A model generated the notes under the pieces. That model saw only the letters and a program-made list of their open reading frames with translations. It had not been told where the DNA came from and did no database searches. Made by a program: the position numbers and the translations under genes. A stretch of DNA of 64,000 bases from an uncultured Mesonia sp. (GTDB taxonomy: Bacteria > Bacteroidota > Bacteroidia > Flavobacteriales > Flavobacteriaceae). The stretch spans positions 1 to 64,000 of the forward strand of contig CANLVH010000009.1 of the NCBI GenBank assembly GCA_947494545.1, read 5' to 3'. Position 1 is the stretch's first letter. Each line of letters begins with the position of its first letter. Below, piece by piece: positions 24,659 to 34,142 of the stretch.

Positions 24659-25660
24659 ATGGCCATCAACAAAAACGCCTATATCCGTTACCAAATCTTA
24701 GACCGTTGTTTTAGTAATTCCGGACGTAACTACACCATTAGCGATTTACTGCAAGAAGTTAATTCAACTCTTTTAGATATGAATCCTAACAGTAGTGGTA
24801 TAAAAGTACGACAGCTTTATGAAGACATAAGATACATGGAAAGTAGCGAAGGTTTTTCAGTAGATTTAGAACGTATCTCTTCGGGGAAAAGGAAATATTA
24901 CCGCTACAGTAATCCAAAATTTAGTATTAGAAACAAACCTATAAATCCTGCTGAGGCAGAATATATGCGGTCTGCCATTCAAATTTTATCGCGGTTCTCC
25001 GGAACCCCTCAATTTTCTTGGGTTAATGAAATGCTCCCAATACTAGAAACTAACTTTGGTGCAGTAGGAAATTCCAGTGAAATTATATCCTACGAATCCA
25101 ATATCGATTACGAAGGTATTAAGCACATTCAACCATTATTTAATGCTTTAAATAACAAACGTGTACTCAAAATATGCTACAAAGCTTTTGAAGAACCAAA
25201 GGCAAGGTTTGATTTTCATCCATATTACTTAAAACAATATAACAACCGTTGGTTTATTTTTGGACGTAATGATGAAACTGAAATCGAAACCTGGAATTTA
25301 GCACTGGATAGAATTATTTCGATAGAAGAAATTGACAAAAAGTATAAACCTACAGAAATTGACTGGGAAGATTACTTCTATGACATCATTGGCGTAAGTC
25401 GCCCTTTTGACGAAAGCCCACAAGAAATTAAGCTAATGTTCAATGCCACTGCAAAACCTTATATAATAACTAAACCGTTACACCCTTCTCAGAAAACTAA
25501 AGAAAAAGGAGCAGATTTAGAAGTACGCATAACCGTTATTCCTAATTTTGAATTGGAAAAATTAATTTTATCCTTCGCTGAACAAGTCAAAGTCGTTTAT
25601 CCGGAAACACTTAAAACAAAAATTCAACAACGATTATATTTGGCCCGAGAAAATTACTGA
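24659..25660 (+). CDS. WYL-domain transcriptional regulator of the retron operon
   Basis: A 333-residue DNA-binding regulator. The N-terminal ~90 residues form a winged helix (NYTISDLLQEVNSTL, KVRQLYEDIRYMESSEGF) and residues about 165-240 form the WYL ligand-sensing SH3-like fold (LKICYKAFEEPKARFDFHPYYLKQYNNRWFIFG), followed by a C-terminal extension domain. Regulators of this build (CapW, BrxR) repress CBASS, BREX and other defence operons and release DNA on binding nucleic acid or a small ligand. The gene is divergent from the retron, 158 bp from its RNA, with twin 15-bp sites between them. Role as a repressor of the retron operon is inference from layout. Confidence 0.9.
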   Translation: MAINKNAYIRYQILDRCFSNSGRNYTISDLLQEVNSTLLDMNPNSSGIKVRQLYEDIRYMESSEGFSVDLERISSGKRKYYRYSNPKFSIRNKPINPAEAEYMRSAIQILSRFSGTPQFSWVNEMLPILETNFGAVGNSSEIISYESNIDYEGIKHIQPLFNALNNKRVLKICYKAFEEPKARFDFHPYYLKQYNNRWFIFGRNDETEIETWNLALDRIISIEEIDKKYKPTEIDWEDYFYDIIGVSRPFDESPQEIKLMFNATAKPYIITKPLHPSQKTKEKGADLEVRITVIPNFELEKLILSFAEQVKVVYPETLKTKIQQRLYLARENY

Positions 25661-25703
25661 AATTTACAAAAAACATTGCTTTCATAAATTTAAATTAGTC
25701 CTT

Positions 25704-26285
25704 ATGTTTAAAATCAAAATATTACACTTCCTTCTTTTCCTCTTTATAAGCTTTCAAAGTTTTGCACAAAATTATTCCGGAAAAAACTGGAAACTTTTTA
25801 AAAATGAAAAAACCAGCGATTTAAAATTTACAAAAACTCAAAACAAAAAAATCAGAAATTTTAGGTTTGAAGCAAAGTGGGACGAAGAATTAAGCTATTC
25901 AGAAAACCTTGGGCACTATGGAGGTATCAAACTATTGGATATTTATAAAAATGGAAAACACATACAAACCCTGAAAAACATTGAAGATGGTATTGCTTTA
26001 GGATATATCATATTCACCTTCTACGACTATAATATGGATGGATATTTAGATTTTACTATCCCAATAGACTGTGGCAATTCCTGTTATGATGCTTACTACC
26101 TATATAATCCAAAAGCTGAAAAATTTGAACATTTTAAAGAATGGGATTATTTACGCATTCAAAAAATAAATCAGTCCAAAATGCAAATTCTATCTCAACT
26201 CGAAGGAACGGCCCGTACTGGAAAAAAAATCCTTTACCGAGTTAAAGAGTTTAATTTAAACAAGATAAAAGTGTTGAACTATTAA
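25704..26285 (+). CDS. Secreted XAC2610-like protein
   Basis: Exported protein of 193 residues with a clear signal peptide (hydrophobic stretch ending SFQSFAQ). The mature part has the FG-GAP/EF-hand-like loop FYDYNMDGYLDFTIP and CGNSCYDAYYLYNP, a pattern shared with the XAC2610 family of periplasmic calcium-binding-like proteins. The two Cys could form a disulfide. It follows the WYL gene on the same strand by 43 bases but does not resemble a defence gene; probably independent. Function unknown. Confidence 0.7.
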   Translation: MFKIKILHFLLFLFISFQSFAQNYSGKNWKLFKNEKTSDLKFTKTQNKKIRNFRFEAKWDEELSYSENLGHYGGIKLLDIYKNGKHIQTLKNIEDGIALGYIIFTFYDYNMDGYLDFTIPIDCGNSCYDAYYLYNPKAEKFEHFKEWDYLRIQKINQSKMQILSQLEGTARTGKKILYRVKEFNLNKIKVLNY

Positions 26286-26365
26286 AAATTAATTGCTTTT
26301 AATTTCAAGTAAAACTTAAAGAAAATCGAAGTTGGAGTTGAGGAAATTGGAACTGAAAGATGAGT

Positions 26366-26480
26366 TTTGGAAGCAGGACGTTTGGAGGCAGGACTTCTCG
26401 GTGCTATTTTCTTTGCTTTGTAGTGTATTGTATTCCTCTCGCTCCGCTCGTCGGATACAAATCGCTTCGCTCGTCGGATG
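26366..26480. repeat. Dispersed intergenic repeat fragments
   Basis: A stretch from about 26368 (gaagcaggacgtttggaggc and onward) recurs with few changes from 31491, about 43 bp. Another at 26431-26460 (cctctcgctccgctcgtcgg) recurs at 40131-40160, again followed by atacaa. The second has a near-repeat inside itself (cgcttcgctcgtcggat). These are shared intergenic elements with no coding content that I can see. Confidence 0.6.
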
Positions 26481-26498
26481 AAAACGAAACAAAAGAAA

Positions 26499-26521
26499 AG
26501 GCTGCTCTTCTAGAACAGCCT
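26499..26521 (-). terminator. Terminator of the duplicated lipoprotein gene
   Basis: AGGCTG and CAGCCT at the ends plus an inner CTC/GAA part form a hairpin (26499-26521), which on the minus strand is followed by a T-rich run. It lies 25 bp beyond the stop of the lipoprotein gene. Confidence 0.65.
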
Positions 26522-26546
26522 ACTAAAATGATTACAAAAACTAACT

Positions 26547-28460
26547 TTAGTTTATCGCCCAGCTAAAATCGTTTACATTTACAGTTGCTTCAATATCATA
26601 GCTTAAAGCAGGATCTGCAATGCTACCATTTATCGATATGTTTGAAAGTGGCCCATTGTCTGCCATATCGATAGTAGTATTATAACCATTTAATGATAAG
26701 CCTGTAATTGTTGCTCCCGATTGTGCTTTAAACTGTAACGCAGTACCTCCTTCTTGAGAAACAGCAGTGAAGTTTACAATTGTAGGATTGTTGTTTGTTC
26801 CGTCTGCTTCAATTGCGGTAGAGAATCCTGTGATAGAATGCTTTACATAAGTGTTAGTTAATGTACCACTCCATCCTTCAGTCCAGTCGATAGCATCATC
26901 TTCTAAGTTTTCAACATATACATTCGAAGCGTTTACGGTTCCTCCAAAAAACTCGATACCATCATCTTGCCCATCTATAATTGCAATATTGCTAATTGTA
27001 GTTCCAGAACCTACAGCATAAAGTGTAAGGCCGTTATACTGCGAATCTGTATTAATCTGGGCTCCAGATTTCCTAATGATCAAGTAATTAATAGACCCTG
27101 AGTTATCTTGATTATCACTACCTCCATAAATTAATCCACCAACTTCTGCAGTAGCATCTACTCCTGCTGTTGTTGTAGCATTACCAAGTAGCAATAAACC
27201 TCCCCAAGTACCTTCTTCTGTTGGTCCCATAGTTACAGGATTAGAAGCTTCTCCTTCGATAAAAATCTGACCTCCTTTTTGTACAGCGATATATACATCT
27301 GTTCCTGTTCCAGTTTGAATGTTAGTTCCGGCAGGAATAGTTAAGGAAGCTCCGTTTTCAATACTAAGAACCCCAGGAAGTTTGTATGTAATGTTAGCAT
27401 CTAATTCTATGTTACCAGTTATACTTCCGTTTAATACATTGTCTATGTTGGCATTTGCAATCCAATCAAAATCGGCTGGATTTACGGTAGAAGGACCTGT
27501 ATAGCTATTTGCAGGATCTGCAACATCTCCATCAATAGAGATATTAGTAAGCGGACCGTTATCTGCCATTTCTACAGAAGTATCGTATCCATTTAATGAT
27601 AATCCTGTGATTGTTGCTCCAGATTCAGCTTTAAATTGCAACGCAGTTCCTCCAGTTTCAGAAACAGCAGTAAAGTTGATAATGTTTGGATTATTGTTTG
27701 TTCCATCAGCTTCTATGGCAGTTGAAAATCCTTCAATGGTATGTAGCACGTAGGTATTTGTCAATGTACCATTCCAACCTTCTGTCCAGTCTATAGCGTC
27801 ATCTTCTAAGTTTTCAACATATACATTAGAAGCATTAACAGCGCCACCAAAAAACTCAAGACCATCATCTAATCCGTTAAGAATAGCTACGTTTTCTATA
27901 ATCGTTCCTGAACCTACAGCATAAAGTGTAAGCCCGTTGTACTGCGAATCTGTATTTATCTGGGCTCCAGACTGTTCAATTACTAAGTATTTGATAGAAC
28001 CTGAATTGTCAGCATTATTGCTACCTCCATAAATTAAGTTTCCAACTTCTGCAATAGCATTAACGCCTGCTGTAGTTTCACCATTTCCTAAGATTACTAA
28101 ACCTCCCCAGTTACCTTCTCCTTCTGGAGCCATATGAACTGGTGCTGAAGGAGTACCTTGAATATCAATTTGCGCGCCTTTTTGTACTACCATATAAACA
28201 TCAGTTCCCGTACCGGTTACAATATTAGTTCCTGCCGGGATAGTTAATTTAGCCCCTTCTTCAACACTAAATGTACCTGTTAATTGGTAGGTAGTGTTAG
28301 CATCTAAAATTAGGTCTTCTGTAATAGACCCGTTAAGTTCTGCGTCTATAGTTGAATCATTATCAGTAGATAAATCATCATCGTTGCTACAACTAACTGT
28401 AAAAACAGCTAGAAATAAAATCGAAAATAAAATCGATAATTTTTTAATTGATTTTTTCAT
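26547..28460 (-). CDS. Lipoprotein with two beta-helix repeats, partner of TonB receptor
   Basis: Surface or periplasmic lipoprotein of 637 residues. A signal peptide ends in a lipobox (VSCSNDDD, Cys24) with an Asp-rich surface-export-like tail. The mature part is two copies of one ~290-residue module (about 42-330 and 343-637). Each holds NGSI...LDAN, GTGTDVY, INTDSQYNGLTLYAVGSGT, DDGxEFFGGxVNASNVYVENLEDDAIDWTEGW and TAIEADGTNNNP, which is a right-handed beta-helix pattern. The gene starts 50 bp after the TonB receptor stop on the same strand, so the two form an operon. Such pairs bind and import a ligand; the ligand is unknown. Confidence 0.85.
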   Translation of the reverse strand: MKKSIKKLSILFSILFLAVFTVSCSNDDDLSTDNDSTIDAELNGSITEDLILDANTTYQLTGTFSVEEGAKLTIPAGTNIVTGTGTDVYMVVQKGAQIDIQGTPSAPVHMAPEGEGNWGGLVILGNGETTAGVNAIAEVGNLIYGGSNNADNSGSIKYLVIEQSGAQINTDSQYNGLTLYAVGSGTIIENVAILNGLDDGLEFFGGAVNASNVYVENLEDDAIDWTEGWNGTLTNTYVLHTIEGFSTAIEADGTNNNPNIINFTAVSETGGTALQFKAESGATITGLSLNGYDTSVEMADNGPLTNISIDGDVADPANSYTGPSTVNPADFDWIANANIDNVLNGSITGNIELDANITYKLPGVLSIENGASLTIPAGTNIQTGTGTDVYIAVQKGGQIFIEGEASNPVTMGPTEEGTWGGLLLLGNATTTAGVDATAEVGGLIYGGSDNQDNSGSINYLIIRKSGAQINTDSQYNGLTLYAVGSGTTISNIAIIDGQDDGIEFFGGTVNASNVYVENLEDDAIDWTEGWSGTLTNTYVKHSITGFSTAIEADGTNNNPTIVNFTAVSQEGGTALQFKAQSGATITGLSLNGYNTTIDMADNGPLSNISINGSIADPALSYDIEATVNVNDFSWAIN

Positions 28461-28510
28461 TTTTGTTTGATTTAGTTAAAGATTAAAAATTGATTAATAA
28501 AATTTTTTGT

Positions 28511-31324
28511 TTATAAATTATAACTTACCCCAAATGACAAGACGGCTCCTTTTGTGTACGATTGCACCGTATTGGTTTCTACAGTATTCCCATTAATGGG
28601 TAATACATCTTGTTCCCGTTCTATAGTTGGGTTTAATAGGTTCTTACCTGTAAAACGTAAAGTCCAATTTTCGTTTAATTCTTGGTTTACTACCAAGTTT
28701 AAGGTAACAAAGCCTTTTTCTATAATAGCATCATTGTAATAAACATCACTTAAGGATAAGTCTTGTACAGCACGCCCTAGTGCAAATATTTTATCTGAAG
28801 AGTAATTAGCCGACAGGTTTGCCGATAATTCATTTTCCCAGGCCGTACTAAAGTTTAAGGCCACATTGAAAATCCAGTCGGAAGCACCTTGCAATCCTTC
28901 TTCAGATTTTCCTGCGTAACGGAAGGAGTTGGCAATCATTCCATTTTTATAAACGATTTCTTTTAAATCTTGCTTATGCCACATGCGTGTAGCATTAGCG
29001 TTTAAGTCTAAGCTAAAACCGGTATTCTCAACAACATCCTTTTCAATTAAACTAAGATTAGCGTCAATCTCTACACCATATACTTCTGCTTTCTTACCAG
29101 AGTTAAAGTAAGAGAATACACCTGACGATCCGCGTCGCTGTACACGATTAATTGGATCTTGAATTTGTTTATAAAACCCGGTGAGTGATAATAATTCTCC
29201 GCTAGAAGGAAAAAACTCCCATTTAGCATCTAAGTTGTAATTGGTACTTGCTTCAATTCTCGGATTACCTGCTACAATTTGTCCGTTGGCCGGTACATAT
29301 TCAAATGGAGCAATTTCTTTTAACTCCGGTAACGTGATTGTTTTACTTCCGGCAACTCTAAAGTTATTTTTATCATTCAAAGCATATTTGACACTAAATG
29401 TAGGATATATGTTATCGTAAGTTTTGTTAACGGTACCATCACTAATGTTGTTTACGTCGTAATTAACATAAATATCGTCCTTTTGATAACGTGCACCAAG
29501 GTTAAAATTAAACTTATTAAGTTGGAAATTTGCCGATAAAAAGCCCGCGCTAGACTCTAAATAAGCGTCATACAAGTCTTCCGGTAAAAAGTCTACCAAA
29601 TTTAGTATCCCATTATCGATATTTTCCTGATTTAAAATAGGATCAAGATTATCTATAGAAGGAGCGCTTAACGTACGTTTATTCGGTTCCGACAAACCAT
29701 AAGAGCGAGCTTTAAAATCACGATCTTTTCTACGGTAATTACCACCGGCGGTTAATTTAAGTTTTTTGTTTTCTTCGGTGATAACTTTAAACTCATCGCT
29801 AAGGCGTCCATTGTATTCGGTGTCATCTATATATTGATAACTTTTATTATTTTGGTATCCTCCAACTTCTCCTAGATAAACATCTTCTTGGTTTGGAGAA
29901 AAGTTCAGTTCATTTCTAATTCGGTTTGGCTGGTCTGCATCTACCATATTATAACCTGCTGCCCAACTTAAGGTGTTTCTATCACCTAATTGGTGTTCTC
30001 CTATAAGTTGATTTACCCATAAGCGGGTTTGTAGTGTGTTTTGATCTCTAATAAATTGAAACAAATTATCATCTACGGCAGTCTCTTCAAAAACAAAGCC
30101 TTGGCCATTTCTACCCGATTCATATACCCGGTCAGATAATTCATTTACAAGTAAACTCACCGCTCTTATAGCGTGATTATTATTAAATTTATAATCAATA
30201 TTTAACAGAGCAGAGGTGGTTACATTTTTACGGAATTGCTCTACATCACTAAAATTTTTAACCAACCTGTTGTTTTGGTATTCTTTAAAAAACCCGTCTC
30301 TGTATTGGAAGTCTCCCTGATGTGATCCGGTAATAAAAAACTTGAGTTTTTCACCAATTTTTTTCCCACCTCTAAAAGTATAACGGTAATTGATGGGCAT
30401 ACTGGTAGTTCCTGCATTCCAGGTTTGCCCGGTTACCGCATTTTCCGTAGACCTGCTTTTTGAATAAAAGCCTAAAGAAATATCATTCGTATTGGCTGTT
30501 TGCTTAAAATTATTTCCAACTCCAGATTGTATTGCATTGGTATTAACCCCAATACGCACACTGGATTTAAATTCTTCTGTGCCAGCTAAGGAGCGTGAAG
30601 TAATATCGATATGCCCTGAAGATTGATCTGCCGAAGCGCTTGGAGAATACGTTTTACTAATAGAAACACTCTCTACTACCCTAGTAGGAAATAGCCCCAA
30701 ATCTATATTCTTTTTTTCAATATCATTAGAAGGAATTGGCAAACCATTTAAGGTGGTATAGAGGTAACGATCTCCTAAACCACGTACAAAAACGTCTCCG
30801 GAAGCTTCACTACTATTAACTCCAGCTATTTTTGTAGTTGCCGTTGCAGCATCGCTAACGCCCATTTTTGCTAATTCCTGCGCTCCTATGCTTTCTTTAA
30901 TTTCAATAGCATCTTTCTGTTCAAGCAAAAGAGCAGACTCAGAGTCTCTTCTGCCAACCCCTTGTAGCATTATTGCATCAAGCGCTGCAGCGCTACTTCC
31001 TAAACTTTCATTAAAGACGGTAGTTTCTCCATCTTTAATAACAACATCCGGAATCTCTTTGGTTTCATAGCCTACAAAACTAAATACTACGGTATAGGAT
31101 CCCGGTTTAATATTACTGATTTCGTAAAAACCGTCAAAATCTGTAGTAACACCTTTATTTGTGCCTTTAATTACAATATTGGCAAAGGGTAAGGGCTGGT
31201 TGTTTGTTTCTTTGTCTGTTAAAGATCCTTTTAAAACTCCGGTTTCTTGACTGTAGGATAAACCGGTTAACATACTTAAAAATAATAAGGTAAAAATTCT
31301 CATTTGGGTCACTTTTCTTTTCAA
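28511..31324 (-). CDS. TonB-dependent receptor with carboxypeptidase-like N-terminal domain
   Basis: Outer-membrane active transporter of 937 residues. After a signal peptide (…LTGLSYSQ) comes a CarboxypepD-like domain (GVLKGSLTDKETNNQPLPFA to about residue 110), then the plug (about 125-260, with VFVRGLGDRYLYTTLNGLPIP and SSGHIDITSR), then a 22-strand-type barrel to the C-terminus, ending in an aromatic-containing strand (GAVLSFGVSYNL). The in-frame ATG seven codons later (MRIFTLLFL) is an equally likely start. It is the first gene of an operon with the duplicated lipoprotein. No SusD partner is present, so it is not a classic glycan PUL pair. A ligand such as a metal chelate, phosphate or peptide cannot be told apart. 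Confidence 0.92.
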   Translation of the reverse strand: MKRKVTQMRIFTLLFLSMLTGLSYSQETGVLKGSLTDKETNNQPLPFANIVIKGTNKGVTTDFDGFYEISNIKPGSYTVVFSFVGYETKEIPDVVIKDGETTVFNESLGSSAAALDAIMLQGVGRRDSESALLLEQKDAIEIKESIGAQELAKMGVSDAATATTKIAGVNSSEASGDVFVRGLGDRYLYTTLNGLPIPSNDIEKKNIDLGLFPTRVVESVSISKTYSPSASADQSSGHIDITSRSLAGTEEFKSSVRIGVNTNAIQSGVGNNFKQTANTNDISLGFYSKSRSTENAVTGQTWNAGTTSMPINYRYTFRGGKKIGEKLKFFITGSHQGDFQYRDGFFKEYQNNRLVKNFSDVEQFRKNVTTSALLNIDYKFNNNHAIRAVSLLVNELSDRVYESGRNGQGFVFEETAVDDNLFQFIRDQNTLQTRLWVNQLIGEHQLGDRNTLSWAAGYNMVDADQPNRIRNELNFSPNQEDVYLGEVGGYQNNKSYQYIDDTEYNGRLSDEFKVITEENKKLKLTAGGNYRRKDRDFKARSYGLSEPNKRTLSAPSIDNLDPILNQENIDNGILNLVDFLPEDLYDAYLESSAGFLSANFQLNKFNFNLGARYQKDDIYVNYDVNNISDGTVNKTYDNIYPTFSVKYALNDKNNFRVAGSKTITLPELKEIAPFEYVPANGQIVAGNPRIEASTNYNLDAKWEFFPSSGELLSLTGFYKQIQDPINRVQRRGSSGVFSYFNSGKKAEVYGVEIDANLSLIEKDVVENTGFSLDLNANATRMWHKQDLKEIVYKNGMIANSFRYAGKSEEGLQGASDWIFNVALNFSTAWENELSANLSANYSSDKIFALGRAVQDLSLSDVYYNDAIIEKGFVTLNLVVNQELNENWTLRFTGKNLLNPTIEREQDVLPINGNTVETNTVQSYTKGAVLSFGVSYNL

Positions 31325-31800
31325 TGCAAAGAAAGCTAACCTCTACCTTATAAATGTTACCTGCCTATTAAGTGTAACTAAACTTATTATCAAGAAAAGA
31401 TTACTAATGTTAAGGGTATTGAAAGTTTTGAACTTCTAAAGTATAACAATATCAACTTATTCTATTTTTTAACTACTTAAGATTTAGCTTGGAAACAGGA
31501 CGTTTGGAAACAGGACTTCTCGATACTATTTTCTTCCGATTTTTTTCAAAAATCCAAAGAAAATCACTCGAAGTACCAGTTTGTTGCTTTTGTCAGCTCG
31601 CGTGCTGGATTTTGTAGTGTTAACGAAAAAATTCAGTGTATCGAGAGCACAGTACGAAAATGAAGTTGAAGACGAAATCGAGATCGAAATGGTGAAAATT
31701 TAGTGCGAAAAGATGTTTTGTCTTTAAACTTTTAAAAACAAGCTGTAATTTGTTTAGGATAAGAGTTTAAAATGACGAAATTGCAAGTTGCTATTTAATA
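31325..31800. other. Divergent intergenic gap
   Basis: It holds the promoters of the TonB receptor (minus) and of the K+ channel (plus). From 31491 a ~43-bp stretch repeats the element seen at 26368. No gene is convincing; stops interrupt all frames. Confidence 0.55.
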
Positions 31801-33516
31801 ATGCAGTTTATGAAATTTGTTGGTAGTCAGTTAGCTTATTATATCAAAGACAGGGAGTTTAAACGCAACTCTAAAATCCTGTTTAAATATTTGCTGGTTT
31901 TAGGAATCGTGATAGTGGTTTACTCGGTGCTTTTCCATTTTATTATGGAAGTAGAAGGGCAATACCATTCTTGGATTACCGGTTTTTATTGGACGCTAAC
32001 CGTGATGAGCACGTTGGGGTTTGGCGATATTACCTTTGCTTCAGACCTTGGCCGGGCTTTTAGTATTTTGGTACTGCTTTCGGGAATTTTTATGCTTTTA
32101 ATCGTGTTGCCGTTTGCTTTTATTAGACACTTTTATGTTCCGCTTTTAGAGTCTAAAAAGAAGAATAAAGTTCCACGCCAAGTGCCTTTCAAAACAAAAG
32201 ATCATATTTTAATTTGTTCGTATGACATTATAACCAAAGATCTTGCAGAGCGTTTGCAACAAGAAAACACGCCCTATTATATTATTGAAAACAATCTGGA
32301 AGAAGCGCTCAAAAATCACGACAATCAAGTTCCTGTATTATATGGAGAAACAGATGACGAAACCTTATTTGAAGATGCCAATATTAAGGATGCAAAATTG
32401 GTTTTGGTAAATAAAAATGATATTGTAAACACCAAAATAATACTTACCATACGAAAAATTGCTCCTAAAACGCCTATAGTTGCCATAGCAACTGCCATAG
32501 AATCTGTAGATGTGCAACAGTTAAGTGGCGCAGATCACGTTTTGCCGTTAAAAAAATGGCTGGGAGAACAATTGGCCAATCGGGTAAACGCGCAATACGC
32601 AAAATCGCAACCCATTGGGCAATACGAAGATTTGTTAATTGCAGAATTGCCCATACACAATACGCCCTTGGTTTCTAAATTTATTCGGGAAACAAATTTA
32701 CGCCAAGATTTTGGGGTTAGTATTGTAGGAATTTGGGAGCGCGGCAAATTAGAACCCATTACCGGGAAAGAGCAATTAACCCACGATAGCGTTTTGGTAA
32801 TTATAGGCAACAAAGAACAGCTTAATAATATAGACGAACTTTTTCACGATTATGCCATTAATCCCAATCCGGTTTTAGTAATTGGTGCGGGACGCGTTGG
32901 TTTGGCTGCCGCCGAATCATTACAAAAAAACGGAATATCGGTAAACGTGGTAGATAAAGATCCGCAGGTGTGTAAAAAAGCACGGCCTTTTTGTAATCAA
33001 GTATTTGAAGGCGATGCGTCGGATTATAAATTGTTGAAAAAAGCCGGGATTTTAGAAGCCCCGTCGGTTTTGCTTTCTACGCACGACGATACGATGAATA
33101 TTTATCTAGCCTCTTATTGCAGACAATTAAACAAAGAATTACGAATAGTAAGTCGGATTACCGAAGCCAGAAATATTGATATTATTCATAAAGCAGGAGC
33201 CGATTTTGTTTTGAGCTACTCTACTTTAGGTGCAGAAGCGGTTCTGTCTATTTTTAAAGGACAAGAATTAACGGTGCTTGGGGAGGGAATTACCTTGTTT
33301 ATAATTCCGATACCAAAATCTTTAGAAGGGAAATCTTTGGCAAAATCTGCTATAGGTGCAAAAACCGGCTTATCTGTTATTGCCATTAAGAAAGATGGTG
33401 AAGTGCTTACCCAATTATCTGCAGAGACCGTGCTGCCAAAAGGTGCCGAAATTGTAATGCTTGGTGATGGTAAAATGAAACGAAAATTTAATAAGATTTT
33501 TGTGAATAGGGATTAA
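31801..33516 (+). CDS. K+ channel with two RCK (TrkA-type) modules
   Basis: A 571-residue inner-membrane potassium channel subunit. Two membrane helices (about 26-47 and 84-108) flank a pore loop with the selectivity filter TLGFGD. This is followed by two complete RCK regulatory modules: the first N domain starts about residue 130 (HILICSYDIITKDLAERL) with a C domain near 255-330, and the second starts about 350 with the classical nucleotide motif VLVIGAGRVGLAAAESL and ends in a TrkA-C domain. The first RCK lacks the GxGxxG motif, so only the second likely binds nucleotide, with the first perhaps sensing ions. Two adjacent ATG codons (residues 1 and 4) are possible. It is transcribed alone. 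Confidence 0.9.
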   Translation: MQFMKFVGSQLAYYIKDREFKRNSKILFKYLLVLGIVIVVYSVLFHFIMEVEGQYHSWITGFYWTLTVMSTLGFGDITFASDLGRAFSILVLLSGIFMLLIVLPFAFIRHFYVPLLESKKKNKVPRQVPFKTKDHILICSYDIITKDLAERLQQENTPYYIIENNLEEALKNHDNQVPVLYGETDDETLFEDANIKDAKLVLVNKNDIVNTKIILTIRKIAPKTPIVAIATAIESVDVQQLSGADHVLPLKKWLGEQLANRVNAQYAKSQPIGQYEDLLIAELPIHNTPLVSKFIRETNLRQDFGVSIVGIWERGKLEPITGKEQLTHDSVLVIIGNKEQLNNIDELFHDYAINPNPVLVIGAGRVGLAAAESLQKNGISVNVVDKDPQVCKKARPFCNQVFEGDASDYKLLKKAGILEAPSVLLSTHDDTMNIYLASYCRQLNKELRIVSRITEARNIDIIHKAGADFVLSYSTLGAEAVLSIFKGQELTVLGEGITLFIIPIPKSLEGKSLAKSAIGAKTGLSVIAIKKDGEVLTQLSAETVLPKGAEIVMLGDGKMKRKFNKIFVNRD

Positions 33517-34142
33517 TCACATTTCAATATCGTAATTAAACTTCCTTATTTTCGATTAATGGCGCTGCAATCGGTTTGCTACCATTCTGTATTTATTTTT
33601 GAATTTTGTCATTTTACAAACCTTGGTTGCTAACTAGGCTATAGCTTATCGTATAGAAATAAAATTTTCAGTACAATAAATTTCGTAATGTATCACTTTC
33701 TGATTTATTTTACTTTTGATAATTAGATTGCTTAAAATAAGTGATTGGTTTTTATCTTAGGAGGTCTTTTTTACCTTGTAGGTATATCTGTCACCGATAA
33801 TCATGCTTATAAACCTGCGTTCGATCTTAACTTTTTCAAAAAAAACTATACATCTATAGAAATTTTTCGTTTTTAAAAAGATTTGTTCATCCAAAGAAAA
33901 AGAACTAAAAAACTAAAACCTTTATATCGAATTCAGGTTACTAGTTACACCTACTTAATTGAAGAAGTAACTTACCAAACTGAAAATCCTTTCGGATTTT
34001 CAGACTTAGGTAAGCGCAAACAAAAAATTATAAGTTTATTATTGTTTGATTATTTTATAACTAAAGCTATTGCCTCTAGTGTTTTCAATTTTAAGGAAGT
34101 AAACACCACTTGGCATATTATATGTGATTTTGTCATTAGTTT
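33517..34142. other. Long intergenic gap with a repeat remnant
   Basis: No supported gene. At about 33921-33941 it contains tatatcgaattcaggtta, which resembles stretches at 4159-4180 and 40255-40275, a dispersed degenerate repeat. A frame from 33883 to 34209 exists, but its sequence looks non-coding and overlaps the end of the next minus-strand gene. Confidence 0.5.
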
